Shown here piece after piece: positions 26,983-37,021 of a stretch of 64,000 nucleotides of DNA. Below the pieces are notes generated by a model. That model was given only the letters and a program-made list of their open reading frames with translations, ran no database searches and had not been told where the DNA came from. This DNA is from Chloroflexota bacterium (lineage in GTDB: Bacteria; Chloroflexota; Dehalococcoidia; UBA2979). The stretch lies in the NCBI GenBank assembly GCA_003228125.1, contig QGNP01000005.1:1-64000 (forward strand), written 5' to 3'. Position numbers and translations under genes: made by a program. Within the stretch, counting starts at the first letter, position 1; each line of letters opens with the position of its first letter.

Positions 26983-27672
26983 TTGGATGTACTTTTGAAA
27001 TTCATAAAACATTTTACTAGATGGTTATTCATTGTTTGTTTATTATTATTTATATCTTCAACAGTTATTCGTATTTTTGCATCAGAACCATTTGTCCAAA
27101 ACAAACTTATGTCATATGCAAATGTTGTGGATTCGACTACTTTTACTTCGGAAGAACTGCTTTTAATTTCACATAGTATGTCTGAGTATTTAACTGACGA
27201 CTCTGATTTATTGGATATAAGAATTACCTTAGATCAGAGAAATGTTCCTTTATTTTCATCGAAAGAAATACTTCATATGAGAGATGTTAAACAAATACTT
27301 TTAAAAGTATATTTGTTACAAGAATTCACTATTCTCTTTATAAGTGTTTACATTATTTCTATTTTTTTATGGGCTAAAGAACGGCGCCTTGGTGATTTTT
27401 TTACTGATTTATTCCTAGCTGGTTCTATAGGTAATCTCTTGTTAATTTTTCTGGGAATATTACTTACTTTCTCTTTTGATAGATATTTTGTCTATTTTCA
27501 TGAGTTAGCTTTTTCTAATGATTTTTGGTTGCTGGATCCTAGAAAAGATGCTCTTGTTCAAATTTATCCTCTAGAATTTTGGAATTATATAGTTATTGCC
27601 TTAATAACGACTATTGTTATTATTAATTGCATTATGATATTGATTGATCGTTTATTTAAAAAGATAAATTAG
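26983..27672 (+). CDS. DUF1461 / TIGR01906-like integral membrane protein
   Basis: 229 aa, TTG start; four TM segments, H-M-x-DVK and FHELAFSNDFWLLDPRKDALVQIYP. Confidence 0.7.
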   Translation: MDVLLKFIKHFTRWLFIVCLLLFISSTVIRIFASEPFVQNKLMSYANVVDSTTFTSEELLLISHSMSEYLTDDSDLLDIRITLDQRNVPLFSSKEILHMRDVKQILLKVYLLQEFTILFISVYIISIFLWAKERRLGDFFTDLFLAGSIGNLLLIFLGILLTFSFDRYFVYFHELAFSNDFWLLDPRKDALVQIYPLEFWNYIVIALITTIVIINCIMILIDRLFKKIN

Positions 27673-27679
27673 ATTGTAA

Positions 27680-29209
27680 TTATGGTTCTAAATAATCTTC
27701 TAATTTTGTAGATCTCACTGGATGTCTTAATTTTCGTAAAGCTTTTGCTTCAATTTGACGAATTCGTTCCCTAGTTACATTAAAATCTCTACCAACTTCT
27801 TCTAATGTTCTTGAACGGCCATCTTCTAATCCAAATCTTAACTCGAGAACTTTTCTTTCTCTAGGAGTTAAAGAAGATAACACCTCAGCAACTTGCTCTT
27901 TTAAGAGTTGATTAGAAGCAGCTTCTGCTGGAGCAACTTGAGTTGTGTCCGGTAAAAAATCTTCAAGATGAGAATCATCTTCTTCACCAATGGGTGTTTC
28001 TAAAGACACTGGTTCCTGAGATGCTTTAAGAATTTCTCTTACTCTTTCTGCTGTCAGATCTAATTCATTTCCAATCTCTTCAGGGGTTGGTTCCCTTCCA
28101 TATTCTTGGACTAATCGCCTTGAAATTCTGACTAATTTGTTTATTGTTTCAACCATATGTACAGGAATACGTATGGTTCTAGCTTGATCGGCAATTGCCC
28201 TTGTTATTGCTTGCCTGATCCACCATGTGGCATATGTTGAGAATTTGTAACCTTTTCTGTAATCAAATTTTTCCACTGCTCTGATTAATCCAATATTTCC
28301 TTCTTGAATTAAATCTAGAAGTGCCATACCTCTTCCAATGTATTTTTTAGCAACAGAAACTACTAATCTTAGGTTTGATTCGGTTAATTCTCTCTCAGAT
28401 CTATTCCCTTGGTATGTTATTTTATCAAAGTAATATTTAAGTTCTGGGCCTTTTTCAGAATTAATTTTCTTTATTAAATCATTAGGAATAGCAGGAACAA
28501 ATGCGCGTGATTTGCTATTTTCTTCTATCCATTTAATCATTTCAGGTTCTACGATTGTAGTCACTATAGAAATATTGTTCATTACATGCTTAGCTTTAAT
28601 CTCATCGATTTTGAATTTTCTTTTAATGCGCATTTGGATAACTTCATCTAATGTTCCATCAACTGTTGATCTTAGCGCTATATCGTTGCTAAGTTCTGAT
28701 AAAGATTCAGCCTGTATTTTAAGTGTTTTTTGAAGATAATGTAAAATATCTAAATCATTATTTAACTGATTAAGTATCTCAGAAATTATATTTCCGATAG
28801 TTGCTTCTACGTTATTAACTGCTAAAAATGCTTCTTTAGCTTCCTCTACATGCCTCCAGTTCTCTATATGCTTCGAAAGTCTTTTTTCATCTGCAGCATT
28901 TAATAAAGGTACTTTTCCTATTTCCCTAAGATACATTCTTACTGGATCGTCTAGTTTTGATACATCTTCAGCAACTTTTTTTGCAAAATCTTTTACTCTG
29001 CTAGCTTCTTTTCCAGTTGCATTTTGGATTTTGACAGGAATTCCTACTCCTGAAAGATGAGAAATGATATCTTTAGTGGTTATGTTAGCTTCTTTTAAAG
29101 TTTCTAAATGTTCTAAAAGATCTTCAGCATCAATTACGCCATTTTTTTTACCTTTTCTTATAATTTTTTTTACAGTTTTATTAGTAGCTATGGTCAATAT
29201 TTTCTCCAA
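27680..29209 (-). CDS. rpoD: RNA polymerase primary sigma factor
   Basis: 509 aa; [73 protein letters not shown]-terminal region 4. Confidence 0.98.
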   Translation of the reverse strand: MEKILTIATNKTVKKIIRKGKKNGVIDAEDLLEHLETLKEANITTKDIISHLSGVGIPVKIQNATGKEASRVKDFAKKVAEDVSKLDDPVRMYLREIGKVPLLNAADEKRLSKHIENWRHVEEAKEAFLAVNNVEATIGNIISEILNQLNNDLDILHYLQKTLKIQAESLSELSNDIALRSTVDGTLDEVIQMRIKRKFKIDEIKAKHVMNNISIVTTIVEPEMIKWIEENSKSRAFVPAIPNDLIKKINSEKGPELKYYFDKITYQGNRSERELTESNLRLVVSVAKKYIGRGMALLDLIQEGNIGLIRAVEKFDYRKGYKFSTYATWWIRQAITRAIADQARTIRIPVHMVETINKLVRISRRLVQEYGREPTPEEIGNELDLTAERVREILKASQEPVSLETPIGEEDDSHLEDFLPDTTQVAPAEAASNQLLKEQVAEVLSSLTPRERKVLELRFGLEDGRSRTLEEVGRDFNVTRERIRQIEAKALRKLRHPVRSTKLEDYLEP

Positions 29210-29217
29210 ATCTATTT

Positions 29218-31113
29218 TTATTCTACAACTTCATTTGGCTCAGATCTCAATTCCTTAAATAATTTTTTAGTTTGTTCTGACAAACCTTCTAAAGAAATCT
29301 CTAAATTAGCTTGTTCAGAAGGTTCAATTTCATCTATATTTTTATCTTTATCAGTAATTCGTTTTTCCATTAGTTCTTCAGCAATATCTTGAGCTTGTTT
29401 TTTTAAAATATCCTTTTTTCTTAAAATTTTAATTCGTGATGCAATCTCTTCTATCATTTTTATTATCTCTTCTTCTGAATAATTAGGAATAGTGGTATTA
29501 ATCAAGGAATCAATAATGGATATAAATTGTTCATCTATTAATTTTTTTTCAGCAATTATATCAATTCCCATCATTAATTTTAAAAATAACTCCTTATTCA
29601 TTGAATTCTCAAAAATACTTGGATCGCATACTTCTTCAATGTTTGAAGTTTTAACTTTTCCAAGCATGATTAAACGAAGTATTTGTTCTTCTGGTCCATA
29701 GTTATTAGCCAATTGAGTAGTTTTTAATCTATTTCTTCCTGAAGGACTGACAATTCTAACACTCTTTTTTCTGCTATTAATTATTAATTGAGATATGTAA
29801 GATTCATCAACTTTACCCAGCCTTGCAAGTTTTTGAGTATAATGTGCCCTTACAATGGGATCTGTTATTTCAGCCACAGAAGGTATCACTTGATTTATCG
29901 CTTCTGAAAGCATTACCGGGTCGATAATTTGTTTTTTTTCAAGAGTACTATTAATTAGGTAATCAGCTATATATTGGCTTGAATTGATAATTTTAATAAA
30001 TTGTTCAGTTGATTCTTGAACAATATTGTCTGGATCTTTTCCAGCAGGTATACTTGCAATTTTTATTTTAGCAGAAAATTTTTCTTGTAATGAGACTAAT
30101 CCTTTCCAATCTATTGAGGCGACTCCTTCAGATTCTAATTCTTGACTAGCAGTTGTTATTCCCTTTAATGCTGCAGAAATACCAGCAGAATCTCCATCTA
30201 AAGCAAAAATTATATTTTTTGTTGTTTTTGTTAAACTTCTTAATTGGATGCCACTTATTGCTGTGCCCATTGATGCAACTACATTTGTAAAGCCTTGTTG
30301 ATGACAGCTAATGACATCAAAATAGCCTTCTACAATAATTGCTTCGTCTTTTTTTCTCATAGAGCCAATAGCTTTATTTATACCAAAAAGAACGCTTTTT
30401 TTATCAAAAGTAGGAGATGCAGGTGAATTTAAATATTTTGGCTGTATATTTGAATCAATTGTCCTGGCACCAAAGCCAATGATTGCACCACTTGGATTGG
30501 ATATAGGAATCATAAGTTTATTTCTGAATCTATCTATAAGATCTAAATTATTTTCGTTGTCAGATCTGTTAACTGCTAATCCTGCAGATAAGATATCCTT
30601 CTTATCGATGTTATGTTTTGATAAAAAGTTAATAAGACTATTTTGATTTGAAGGAGTACATCCTAGCGACCACTCATTAATTGATTTTTCTGATATTCCT
30701 CTTTGCTTTACATATTCTAGATACTTGCTTGATGATTTTTGTAATTGTTCTGAAAAAAAGTTAGAAGCAAGAAGATTAATTTGTGTAAATTTTTCGGTCG
30801 TTTTATTATCTTTTGAAGTGTTGCGAGAGTTGATCTCTATGCCTGCAATTTTAGCACAAATTTTAAGTGCTTCAAGAAATTCACATCTTTCAAATTGCTT
30901 GATAAACTCTATGACATCGCCGCCCATATTGCAGGATCCAAAGCAATGCCAGCGCTGCTTAGAGTCATCTACGATAAATGAAGGAGTTTTTTCTTCATGA
31001 AAAGGACAATTTGCCTTCCATAACCTTCCATTTTTATTCATATCCGGAACATATTTTTGAATAACGTCAACGATAGATATGGCTTCTTTTATTCTTTCAA
31101 TATCTGAAGCCAT
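29218..31113 (-). CDS. dnaG: DNA primase
   Basis: 631 aa; CHC2 zinc finger [39 protein letters not shown] region IVEGYFDVI. Confidence 0.97.
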   Translation of the reverse strand: MASDIERIKEAISIVDVIQKYVPDMNKNGRLWKANCPFHEEKTPSFIVDDSKQRWHCFGSCNMGGDVIEFIKQFERCEFLEALKICAKIAGIEINSRNTSKDNKTTEKFTQINLLASNFFSEQLQKSSSKYLEYVKQRGISEKSINEWSLGCTPSNQNSLINFLSKHNIDKKDILSAGLAVNRSDNENNLDLIDRFRNKLMIPISNPSGAIIGFGARTIDSNIQPKYLNSPASPTFDKKSVLFGINKAIGSMRKKDEAIIVEGYFDVISCHQQGFTNVVASMGTAISGIQLRSLTKTTKNIIFALDGDSAGISAALKGITTASQELESEGVASIDWKGLVSLQEKFSAKIKIASIPAGKDPDNIVQESTEQFIKIINSSQYIADYLINSTLEKKQIIDPVMLSEAINQVIPSVAEITDPIVRAHYTQKLARLGKVDESYISQLIINSRKKSVRIVSPSGRNRLKTTQLANNYGPEEQILRLIMLGKVKTSNIEEVCDPSIFENSMNKELFLKLMMGIDIIAEKKLIDEQFISIIDSLINTTIPNYSEEEIIKMIEEIASRIKILRKKDILKKQAQDIAEELMEKRITDKDKNIDEIEPSEQANLEISLEGLSEQTKKLFKELRSEPNEVVE

Positions 31114-31116
31114 TAG

Positions 31117-31293
31117 TTAGACATCCTTTTTTTGTATTTTAAAGACAGATATTTTATCAATAATTGCTTTTTCATGGAGAATTAATTTATTAAATTGAGA
31201 ACTTTTATCTTCAGAAATAGTTTCTTGAACAGATAAGTAGTTTATGGTTCCATGCCTGATGCTTGCAAGATGGTGAATGACTTGAGGTGGCAT
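31117..31293 (-). CDS. Small hypothetical protein, 58 aa, upstream of dnaG (not in supplied track)
   Basis: MPPQVIHHLASIRHGTINYLSVQETISEDKSSQFNKLILHEKAIIDKISVFKIQKKDV*; fills the gap between the 75-aa ORF and dnaG on the same strand. Confidence 0.5.
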   Translation of the reverse strand: MPPQVIHHLASIRHGTINYLSVQETISEDKSSQFNKLILHEKAIIDKISVFKIQKKDV

Positions 31294-31299
31294 AATGAC

Positions 31300-31527
31300 T
31301 TATTTCGGTGCTAATAAATCTTTTTCTTGTTTTATTTGTTTGTTTATTACTAATGGCTTGTTTGTATTGGGTAAAATATTTATTTCTAAATCACAAAGTT
31401 CTAGTAATTTGTCAATAATTGTTGTGCCATCAAAGCTAAAAATAAAATCTTCTTCACGAAATTTACTCATTGCTTTAAGTAATGAAACTCTGGTTTCTGT
31501 AAAATCATCAATAATTTTTTTATTCAT
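31300..31527 (-). CDS. Small hypothetical protein, 75 aa (weak DinB-like helix pattern)
   Basis: MNKKIIDDFTETRVSLLKAMSKFREEDFIFSFDGTTIIDKLLELCDLEINILP...; same strand and tight spacing upstream of dnaG. Confidence 0.5.
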   Translation of the reverse strand: MNKKIIDDFTETRVSLLKAMSKFREEDFIFSFDGTTIIDKLLELCDLEINILPNTNKPLVINKQIKQEKDLLAPK

Positions 31528-31540
31528 TATTACTCAACTT

Positions 31541-32311
31541 TTATTCTTCATTCGTTTTAATTAGATATACGTCAGATAAAATATTGTTGTCTTCTATAGA
31601 TTCTTTAATTTCATTTAAGTAATCAATATGTATTATATATAGTCCAGATTCTTCTAATGATACTGGGGTTATGAAAGAAGTAAATTTGTTAATGCCAATA
31701 TCTGATGGTCCAAATTCCATGATAGCAACAATTTCACCATTTATCTTGGTTATTTTTATAGAAAATGATGAATTACTTAGTGCCTTATTGCCAAAGTTTC
31801 CAAGAGTTAGTAGCAATTTACCTGATTCTAAAATAACACTATCGTAAATTACGATGTCTGGTAGTTTTTCCAGTGAGCTAATTTGCTTGCTGTTATTATC
31901 TTTTGTATTAATATTTACATTTTCTAAATAGGGAAGTGTTTGACTGCATTGGCATTCAGCAATGTGTATAATTTGAGTCCAGCCACTTATTTCAATCGAT
32001 TTTTGCAGTGAAATATAAGCCCATTTTTCTTTAATGTCTTTTCCTTTAATAATAATTGGTTCATTTCCTGCGATGATTGCAATAATTTGTGAATCTATTG
32101 AATTTGCGTTTCTTAAGTTTGCTGTATGTTTAATAATATGTACATTTTGTTGGCTGTTGATTATTGAACTATTGGTAGGTAGATTAGAAGTATCTTTGTC
32201 AATAGCACCTGATGTTATTGGATTACCAAATATTTGATAGACTGAGATTAGCCATAAAAAAGAAGCAAAAAGAATTGTCATTGCAATTATTTGTGAAAAA
32301 TGAAGTTTCAT
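31541..32311 (-). CDS. Signal-anchored protein with SH3-like and CARDB-like domains
   Basis: N-terminal TM; TANLRNANSIDSQIIAIIAGNEPIIIKGKDIKEKWAYISL (SH3_3-like), then a Ig-like CARDB-type region. Confidence 0.6.
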   Translation of the reverse strand: MKLHFSQIIAMTILFASFLWLISVYQIFGNPITSGAIDKDTSNLPTNSSIINSQQNVHIIKHTANLRNANSIDSQIIAIIAGNEPIIIKGKDIKEKWAYISLQKSIEISGWTQIIHIAECQCSQTLPYLENVNINTKDNNSKQISSLEKLPDIVIYDSVILESGKLLLTLGNFGNKALSNSSFSIKITKINGEIVAIMEFGPSDIGINKFTSFITPVSLEESGLYIIHIDYLNEIKESIEDNNILSDVYLIKTNEE

Positions 32312-32495
32312 TATTTTTTACTATCTTGATATATATATTGCACTTATGATTAATGGACTTAATAATATTTTAAATAAAATTCTAAACTGCTAAATCTATT
32401 AATCTAAGTAATTTTATTATATATTGTGTACTTAGTCTTTCGATTAATCGTACAGTTTCATTTTTTATATTGTTCATTCAAATAAAGAGGCAAGA

Positions 32496-35180
32496 ATGGT
32501 AGAGACATCTTCATCAATATTTTTTTTTGGAGACGGTAAAGCTGATGGCAATTCTTCAATGCGTGATCTTCTTGGTGGAAAAGGTGCTGGGTTAGCCGAA
32601 ATGTCCAATGCTGGGATACCTGTTCCTCCGGGCATAACAATCACAACTGATACCTGTGCAGAATTTTTTAAAAATAATAATAATTTACCTGATAATTTAA
32701 AATTAGAAATGCAATCTGCATTAATAAGAATAGGAAAAATTGTTGGTACTGAATTTGGTTCTGCAACTAATCCCTTATTGCTTTCAGTAAGATCGGGCGC
32801 ACGAGTGTCCATGCCCGGAATGATGGATACGGTTTTGAACTTAGGCTTAAATGACGAAACAGTTCAAGGATTAGCAGATATATCAAAAGATCCAAGATTT
32901 GCGTATGATTCTTATCGAAGATTTGTAGCAATGTTTGGAGACGTTGTATTAGGCGTTAGAAGAAAAACTGATGAAGACGAGGATCCATTCGAACATTTGT
33001 TAAATGAAAAGAAAAAAAAGTATAGAGTTGAGCTTGATACAGAACTTGACGTAAGCGCACTAAAAGAACTCGTAAGTGAATATAAAGCTTTAATTTTTGA
33101 TAGTCTAGGCGTTACGTTTCCTGATGATCCATGGCTACAATTGTGGGCTGCGATCAGTGCTGTATTTCTTTCATGGCATTCAGATAGAGCAAAAATTTAT
33201 AGAAAACTTAATAATTTCTCTGATTCATGGGGAACTGCGGTTAATGTTCAATCAATGGTTTTTGGTAATTTAGGAGATAATTGTGCAACTGGAGTTTGTT
33301 TTACACGTGACCCAAGTAATGGCTTAAAAGGACTTGTTGGAGAATATTTAATTAATGCACAAGGAGAAGATGTAGTTGCTGGAGTTAGAACACCTCAAAA
33401 AATTCTTAAGAAACATAGAACTGATTCAGAAGACAGCTCTTTAGAGGAAAGTATGCCTAAATCCCTAGAAGAACTCCTGGCAGTTTCTGATAAACTCGAG
33501 CATCATTTTGGTGATATGCAGGATATAGAATTTACAATTCAGCAAAATAAGCTTTGGATTTTGCAAACTAGAAATGCAAAAAGAACAGGCTTAGCCATGG
33601 TAAAAATTGCTGTTGATTTAGTAGAAGAGAATTTTATTTCTAAGGAAGAAGCACTAAAACGAATAGATCCTGAACAAATAAATGAGCTCCTGCATCCAAT
33701 TTTTAAATCATATAAAAATGTCGTACCTATTGCTCAAGGATTAGCAGCCTCGCCTGGCGCTGCTGTTGGAAAAGTTGTTTTTACCGCAGCTGATGCATCA
33801 ATAGCAGCTAAAAATGGTAAAAATGTTATTCTTGTTAGAGATGAAACGAGCCCCGAGGATATTGAAGGAATGACAACCGCAGTTGGAATTTTGACTGCAA
33901 GAGGTGGTACCACTTCTCATGCAGCTGTTGTTGCTAGAGGCATGGGTAAACCATGCATAACTGGTTGTAAAGAATTAAAAATTGACTATAAGAAAAAGAT
34001 TTTTACTATTAACACTGGGAGTGATGCTCTCGTCATTATGGAAGGTGATGTTATTTCTATTGATGGAACAACTGGACTTGTTTTACTAGGTGCATTAGAA
34101 ACTGAAGATGCAGTATTTCCTGACGAATATGAAAAACTATTGTCTTGGGCAAATGCTGTCAGAACAATTAATGTAAGATCTAATGCTGATACTCCAGAAG
34201 ATGCAAGACGTGCTAGAGAGTTTGGCGCAGAAGGAATTGGATTGTGCAGAACTGAACATATGTTTTTTGGAGAGTCAAGAATTCTAGCATTTAGAGAAAT
34301 GATATGCGCCGAAACGAAAGATGATAGATTGATGGCTTTAAATAAAATTCTTCCAATACAGAGAGATGATTTTATTGGTATTTTTCGTGCAATGAATGGC
34401 TTGCCAGTTACAATCCGACTCCTAGATCCACCCTTGCATGAGTTTTTGCCTAATAGCGACAATGAGATAAAAGAACTTGCTGAAACGATTGGTAAAGATG
34501 TGAATTTTGTAATCAGCAAAGTTGATTCTTTAAGAGAAATTAACCCAATGCTAGGTCATCGCGGAGTTAGATTGGCTGTTACCTCACCTGAAATTTATGA
34601 AATACAAGTGAGGGCTATAATTGAGGCTGCTTGTCAGTTAAAGAAAGAAAATATTTCTGTTCTTCCAGAGATTATGATTCCCTTAATTGGACTTGAGGAA
34701 GAAATTCAGATGTTAAGTGAAACTGTACATAATATTGCAAAAATAGTCATGAATGAAAATAATGTGAAAATTGATTATCTTGTTGGTACTATGATTGAGT
34801 TGCCTAGAGCATGTATCATTGCTGATAAAATTGCCCATTATGTAGATTTCTTTTCTTTCGGTACAAATGATTTAACTCAAACTACTTTTGGTCTATCAAG
34901 AGATGATTCTTCACGATTTTTGCCTGATTATATTAATAAAGGAATTTTTAATACTGATCCTTTTGTTGAAATAGATCAGCCTGGAGTTGGTGCATTAGTT
35001 GAAATAGGAATTAAAAATGGTCGAAGCGTAAAAAAAGATTTAAAAATTGGTATTTGCGGCGAGCATGGAGGCAATCCGCCATCTATTAAATTTTGTTATG
35101 ATGCCGGCATGAATTACGTTTCTTGTTCGCCTTTTCGAGTACCTATAGCTTTATTTGCAGCAGCACAAGCCTCGTTATAA
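32496..35180 (+). CDS. ppdK: Pyruvate, phosphate dikinase
   Basis: 894 aa; LLGGKGAGLAEMSNAGIPVPPGITI, catalytic His region ILTARGGTTSHAAVVARGMGKPCITG. Confidence 0.98.
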   Translation: MVETSSSIFFFGDGKADGNSSMRDLLGGKGAGLAEMSNAGIPVPPGITITTDTCAEFFKNNNNLPDNLKLEMQSALIRIGKIVGTEFGSATNPLLLSVRSGARVSMPGMMDTVLNLGLNDETVQGLADISKDPRFAYDSYRRFVAMFGDVVLGVRRKTDEDEDPFEHLLNEKKKKYRVELDTELDVSALKELVSEYKALIFDSLGVTFPDDPWLQLWAAISAVFLSWHSDRAKIYRKLNNFSDSWGTAVNVQSMVFGNLGDNCATGVCFTRDPSNGLKGLVGEYLINAQGEDVVAGVRTPQKILKKHRTDSEDSSLEESMPKSLEELLAVSDKLEHHFGDMQDIEFTIQQNKLWILQTRNAKRTGLAMVKIAVDLVEENFISKEEALKRIDPEQINELLHPIFKSYKNVVPIAQGLAASPGAAVGKVVFTAADASIAAKNGKNVILVRDETSPEDIEGMTTAVGILTARGGTTSHAAVVARGMGKPCITGCKELKIDYKKKIFTINTGSDALVIMEGDVISIDGTTGLVLLGALETEDAVFPDEYEKLLSWANAVRTINVRSNADTPEDARRAREFGAEGIGLCRTEHMFFGESRILAFREMICAETKDDRLMALNKILPIQRDDFIGIFRAMNGLPVTIRLLDPPLHEFLPNSDNEIKELAETIGKDVNFVISKVDSLREINPMLGHRGVRLAVTSPEIYEIQVRAIIEAACQLKKENISVLPEIMIPLIGLEEEIQMLSETVHNIAKIVMNENNVKIDYLVGTMIELPRACIIADKIAHYVDFFSFGTNDLTQTTFGLSRDDSSRFLPDYINKGIFNTDPFVEIDQPGVGALVEIGIKNGRSVKKDLKIGICGEHGGNPPSIKFCYDAGMNYVSCSPFRVPIALFAAAQASL

Positions 35181-35251
35181 TTCAAATTTTTTTTATTCTA
35201 ATTGCAATGCAATCAATTTAATATTATTTAAAGTAAGTAATGTAAGGTCTA

Positions 35252-35851
35252 TTAAATAAAAAATACTGGAATCATAGATATCAATAGTAGCACTGCCATT
35301 GTCCAGTTAAAAATTGTACGTAATTGTATATTTGTAAGTAAATGAATAATCTTTGTACCAAGTAAAGCCCAAAGACTGATTGTTGGAAAATTGATGAAAC
35401 TAAACATTGCACAACTAATAATAACAAATATTAAAGAGGCTTCTTCTGGCATGTATGTGCTAAAAAACCCTATCGACATCATCCATGCTTTTGGGTTTAC
35501 CCATTGAAATGCTGCGCCACCAATGAATGATAATGGCCGTGCTTGCTTGCTGTTTTCAGTTTCAAGTTTATTACTACGGATTATTTTTACGGCTAGATAT
35601 ATCAAGTAGCTCAAACCTACAATTTTCATTGCTTGATATGTTGCAGGATATACATTAAATACGGCTTCTAATCCATTGCCTACGGCCATTAACAAAATAA
35701 AATGGCCAACTGAGATTCCTGCTAAATGAGGTAAAGTTTGTTTATATCCAAAATTTACACCAGAGGCTAAAAGCATTGTGTTGTTAGGTCCAGGTGTTAC
35801 TGATGCAACGAATACAAATAATGCCATTGCAGGGAGTACTTCAAAGTGCAT
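35252..35851 (-). CDS. LysE/RhtB family translocator
   Basis: 199 aa; FVASVTPGPNNTMLLASGVNFGYKQTLPHLAGISVGH. Confidence 0.92.
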   Translation of the reverse strand: MHFEVLPAMALFVFVASVTPGPNNTMLLASGVNFGYKQTLPHLAGISVGHFILLMAVGNGLEAVFNVYPATYQAMKIVGLSYLIYLAVKIIRSNKLETENSKQARPLSFIGGAAFQWVNPKAWMMSIGFFSTYMPEEASLIFVIISCAMFSFINFPTISLWALLGTKIIHLLTNIQLRTIFNWTMAVLLLISMIPVFFI

Positions 35852-36816
35852 TATTTCGCAACTTCAGTTCGTAAAAATTTAAAGAAACACCAAGTTGCTA
35901 CTGCGCACATAAGATGCCAAATCCCATGAAATTGTAATAAAGAATCAGGATTGCACCACGAGCTACCAGGCTTACCTTGACCCCAAATATAAAATGCTAT
36001 AACAAAAAATGCCATACCTCCAAAGAACCAAGGATTGTACGTCCGTTGATTTTTTGGAGGCTGTTTGGCAAGAATTGCAGGTATCCAAAAAAGAATGATC
36101 CACCAGTAGTTGTGAATATTTGTAATCATTTCAATAGGACTAATACCAAACACCGCTGCAACAAGAAACCCAATAAATCCTGATATGACTCGAAATTGAG
36201 CTGACCAGAAACGAAATAATGTTTCTGATATGATCCATAATCCAATTGATAGTGCCCACAAGTCTAGATTAATGCCCATTTCTGAGTCAAATATCCAACT
36301 CGTCACTGCATAAATGAATGCAATAGATGGATATATGAGAAATAAGGTTCGAGTAGACCAACCAGCCATTTCCTTTAAATTGATGAGCCATGGGATTATT
36401 ATATACATAACCATGCTGAGGTTATCTATCCATTGTCCCCATTCCGTATGTGTACCGTGCATGAACATAGAACCAGGGCCGAGAAAATATGTACCACCAA
36501 TATAGAGTAAAACCAGAGCAGAAAAACCATGATATTTATTTGGGACATTATTTTTTTTGTAGTCTTGTGTAATAGATCTAATCATAAAAATTGCTGCAAT
36601 CATAAAGCCGATATTGCTTAAGGCATTAATTGGTTCACGCAAAATATTTTGATTAACGCGCTCGCACCAACGTGAAACATCTCCAACAGCTATATTTGGT
36701 TCTGAACCAACAAGGAACCCAGCGGCACTCAGTGAGAAATAGGTGAGAAGAAACACGATACTGAATAGAATGGTTATCGGCAGTGCATTAATGCACCAAA
36801 ATGCTTTGTTGTTCAT
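35851..36816 (-). CDS. Ceramidase-like (CREST superfamily) membrane protein
   Basis: 321 aa multi-TM; SMFMHGTHTEWGQWIDNLSM and FHGIWHLMCAVA match the H/D/HxxxH metal-site pattern. Confidence 0.75.
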   Translation of the reverse strand: MNNKAFWCINALPITILFSIVFLLTYFSLSAAGFLVGSEPNIAVGDVSRWCERVNQNILREPINALSNIGFMIAAIFMIRSITQDYKKNNVPNKYHGFSALVLLYIGGTYFLGPGSMFMHGTHTEWGQWIDNLSMVMYIIIPWLINLKEMAGWSTRTLFLIYPSIAFIYAVTSWIFDSEMGINLDLWALSIGLWIISETLFRFWSAQFRVISGFIGFLVAAVFGISPIEMITNIHNYWWIILFWIPAILAKQPPKNQRTYNPWFFGGMAFFVIAFYIWGQGKPGSSWCNPDSLLQFHGIWHLMCAVATWCFFKFLRTEVAK

Positions 36817-36827
36817 TGTACCCTCAA

Positions 36828-36983
36828 TTATTCAACTGTGATTGAGTAGATTTGTTTGGTGTATTGCTCTTCTTTATAATCTTCTTCGAGGATTCCCTTT
36901 TGCTTCAGGGTTTTTGTAAGTTTTTCTAGTCGAACTAATGCTACGACCACGATCATTCCAAAGACAAAATTCAATACTGCCAA
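36828..36983 (-). CDS. Small membrane-anchored ORF, 51 aa, TTG start (not in supplied track)
   Basis: MAVLNFVFGMIVVVALVRLEKLTKTLKQKGILEEDYKEEQYTKQIYSITVE*; between glmS and the ceramidase-like gene, same strand. Confidence 0.4.
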   Translation of the reverse strand: MAVLNFVFGMIVVVALVRLEKLTKTLKQKGILEEDYKEEQYTKQIYSITVE

Positions 36984-37021
36984 ACCATCCAGAATATCAC
37001 CATTTAATGCTCCATTCTTTT

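Noticed and set aside
27664-27716. Possible terminator AAATTAGA...TCTAATTT between the DUF1461 gene and rpoD
   Set aside because: Only 8-bp AT-rich arms with a long loop; easily chance in this composition.
33986-34519. 177-aa antisense ORF inside ppdK
   Set aside because: Shadow of ppdK coding strand; no family signal.
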